From: Actinomycetes bacterium
GTDB lineage: Bacteria > Actinomycetota > CADDZG01 > JAHWKV01
Reading direction: 5' to 3'
Assembly: GCA_029263035.1 (NCBI GenBank)
Contig: JAJCYF010000027.1
Span: 1-7,121 of the forward strand
Length of the DNA stretch: 7,121 nucleotides
Shown: positions 6,003-7,121 of the stretch, one piece after another
How positions within the stretch are numbered: position 1 is the first letter of the stretch
Layout of the letters: every line of letters starts with the position of its first letter
The notes under the pieces: generated by a model
The model's input: the letters and a program-made list of their open reading frames with translations, nothing else
Databases searched by the model: none
Told to the model about the DNA's origin: nothing
Program-made: the position numbers and the translations under genes

Positions 6003-7121
6003 ATGAGCCTGTTCGCCGGCGTGGCTGCTGCTTCGGTTGAGGTAGCCCAGACAAGTTCCAGGTCGGCAAAGTCTGCGACCCTGGCAAAGCTGCTGCAGGC
6101 ACTGGATGCCGGGGAGATAGCCATCGCCGTAGGGTTTTTGGCCGGGGTTCCCCGCCAGGGACGGGTGGGAATCGGATGGTCGATGTCGTACGGCGTGGAA
6201 GCTCCGGCGGCGGTCGTACCGTCGCTCACCATCATGGATGTCGACCGTGCGATCAGCGAGATCCAGCAGAGCACCGGTGCCGGGTCGGCGGGCAGGCGCA
6301 GGGAGATCCTCGGCGAGCTGTTCGGCCGGGCGACCGGACCGGAGGCGCAGTTTCTTCGTCGCCTGTTCACCGGGGAGCTGAGGCAGGGATCCCTGGCCGG
6401 GGTGATGGTAGAAGCAATCGCGAAGGCGTCGGTGGTTCCGGCGGATGTGGTCCGGCGAGCCCTGATGCTGTCGGGCGACCTTCCGGGCACGGCAGCCATC
6501 GCGATGACCTCGGGCGAGCCGGGGCTGCGCCAGGTGGGCTTTGAGATGTTCCGGCCGATCATGCCCATGCTCGCCTCCACCTCCGCCGGCGTGGAGGACG
6601 CAGTGACCGGCTTCGAGCGCTCGTCGGTCGAGTGGAAGCTCGATGGGATCCGGATCCAGATTCACCGCCGGGGCGAAGAGGTCCGGATCTACACCCGCGG
6701 CCTGAACGACATCACAACCGCACTGCCTGGGATTGTCGAGGTGGTCCGCCGCCTGGAGGTCACCCAGGTCGTGCTGGACGGGGAAGCGCTGTGGATGAAC
6801 GATGCCGGTCCCGCCGCCTTTCAGGAGACGGTGTCGCAGATCGACGCTGGAGCTCCGCCCGAGGGGATCGTCACGTTCCTGTTCGACCTGCTGCATCTGG
6901 ACGGCGAGGATCTGCTCGACACGCCGCTGGAGGAGCGGTCGGCCCGCCTGCTGGGTATCGCCCCTCATCTGAAGGTGCCCGCCGTGATCACCTCGGACCC
7001 CCAGGAGGCGCAAGGGGTCCTGGATGATGCAATCGCCGCCGGTCACGAGGGGGTGGTGGTGAAGGACGTGGCGTCGCTTTACGCCGCAGGAAGGCGGGGC
7101 AAGGCCTGGCGCAAGGTGAAG
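6003..7121 (+). CDS. ligB: ATP-dependent DNA ligase, LigB type (3' end outside window)
   Basis: The first 373 codons of an ATP-dependent DNA ligase are present; the frame is still open at the window edge. It seals nicks by forming a ligase-AMP intermediate. The N-terminal domain (1 to about 175) starts MSLFAGVAAASVEVAQTSSR, close to mycobacterial LigB as I remember it, and contains FLRRLFTGELRQGSLAGVM, a typical feature. The nucleotidyltransferase motifs are present in order: motif I EWKLDGIR (210-217, adenylated Lys K212), IYTRGLND (229-236), motif III LDGEAL (258-263), motif IIIa FLFDLLHLDG (292-301), motif IV EGVVVKD (349-355) and motif V WRKVK (369-373). The C-terminal OB-fold domain would lie beyond the window; LigB is about 500 residues, so roughly a quarter is missing. 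ATG 6003 is the first start after the TAG at 5991. The ribosome binding site is weak. In actinobacteria such ligases are accessory to the NAD-dependent LigA. No Ku or LigD-type partner is visible. Confidence 0.95.
   Translation, partial: MSLFAGVAAASVEVAQTSSRSAKSATLAKLLQALDAGEIAIAVGFLAGVPRQGRVGIGWSMSYGVEAPAAVVPSLTIMDVDRAISEIQQSTGAGSAGRRREILGELFGRATGPEAQFLRRLFTGELRQGSLAGVMVEAIAKASVVPADVVRRALMLSGDLPGTAAIAMTSGEPGLRQVGFEMFRPIMPMLASTSAGVEDAVTGFERSSVEWKLDGIRIQIHRRGEEVRIYTRGLNDITTALPGIVEVVRRLEVTQVVLDGEALWMNDAGPAAFQETVSQIDAGAPPEGIVTFLFDLLHLDGEDLLDTPLEERSARLLGIAPHLKVPAVITSDPQEAQGVLDDAIAAGHEGVVVKDVASLYAAGRRGKAWRKVK

Noticed and set aside
5863..6102. 80-codon N-terminal extension of the VOC protein
   Set aside because: It would overlap the start of the ligase gene, it is not VOC-like, and a strong AAGGAG directs initiation at 5862.
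5997..7046. 349-codon and 235-codon - strand open frames opposite the DNA ligase gene
   Set aside because: The + strand frame from 6003 contains every nucleotidyltransferase motif in order; the opposite frames are high-GC shadows.

Overview
The window is GC-rich chromosomal DNA, probably from an actinobacterium. Four features point that way: a UPF0182-type membrane protein, a short deazaflavin (F420)-dependent nitroreductase-family protein, an ATP-dependent DNA ligase of the mycobacterial LigB type, and an initiator tRNA with an encoded CCA end. A deep-branching group such as the Acidimicrobiia is possible, but that placement is inference. There is no transposase, integrase, CRISPR array, phage gene or restriction/toxin gene. 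The content is mostly ordinary housekeeping and redox genes, with one unusual secreted glycine-rich protein.

Left part (1-2190, + strand). The window opens inside a UPF0182 gene, of which 641 C-terminal codons are present. It is followed 46 bp later by an initiator tRNA (CAU anticodon) and a strong intrinsic terminator. A second perfect hairpin at 2153-2188 terminates transcription arriving from the other strand.

Middle part (2214-3713, - strand). Two genes read leftward. One encodes a 155-residue F420-dependent oxidoreductase-family protein. The other encodes a 288-residue exported protein with a PE_PGRS-like glycine-rich core of about 175 residues and a small Cys/His C-terminal domain. The triplet bias of the glycine-rich gene creates long proline-, alanine- and arginine-rich ORFs in the other frames, which are shadows.

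Right part (3947-5397, + strand). A luciferase-like monooxygenase resembling E. coli YhbW is followed after 32 bp by a four-helix membrane protein resembling DUF4345, probably as one operon. A 9-bp inverted repeat covers the Shine-Dalgarno region of the monooxygenase gene. The monooxygenase and the F420-family gene diverge from a shared 233-bp region.

End (5413-7121). A PhnB-like VOC protein on the - strand converges with the membrane protein gene. It diverges from the ATP-dependent DNA ligase gene, which starts at 6003 and runs off the window after nucleotidyltransferase motif V. I see no clear new multi-gene system. The best leads are the glycine-rich secreted protein, the inverted repeat over a ribosome binding site, and the G1 base of the initiator tRNA.
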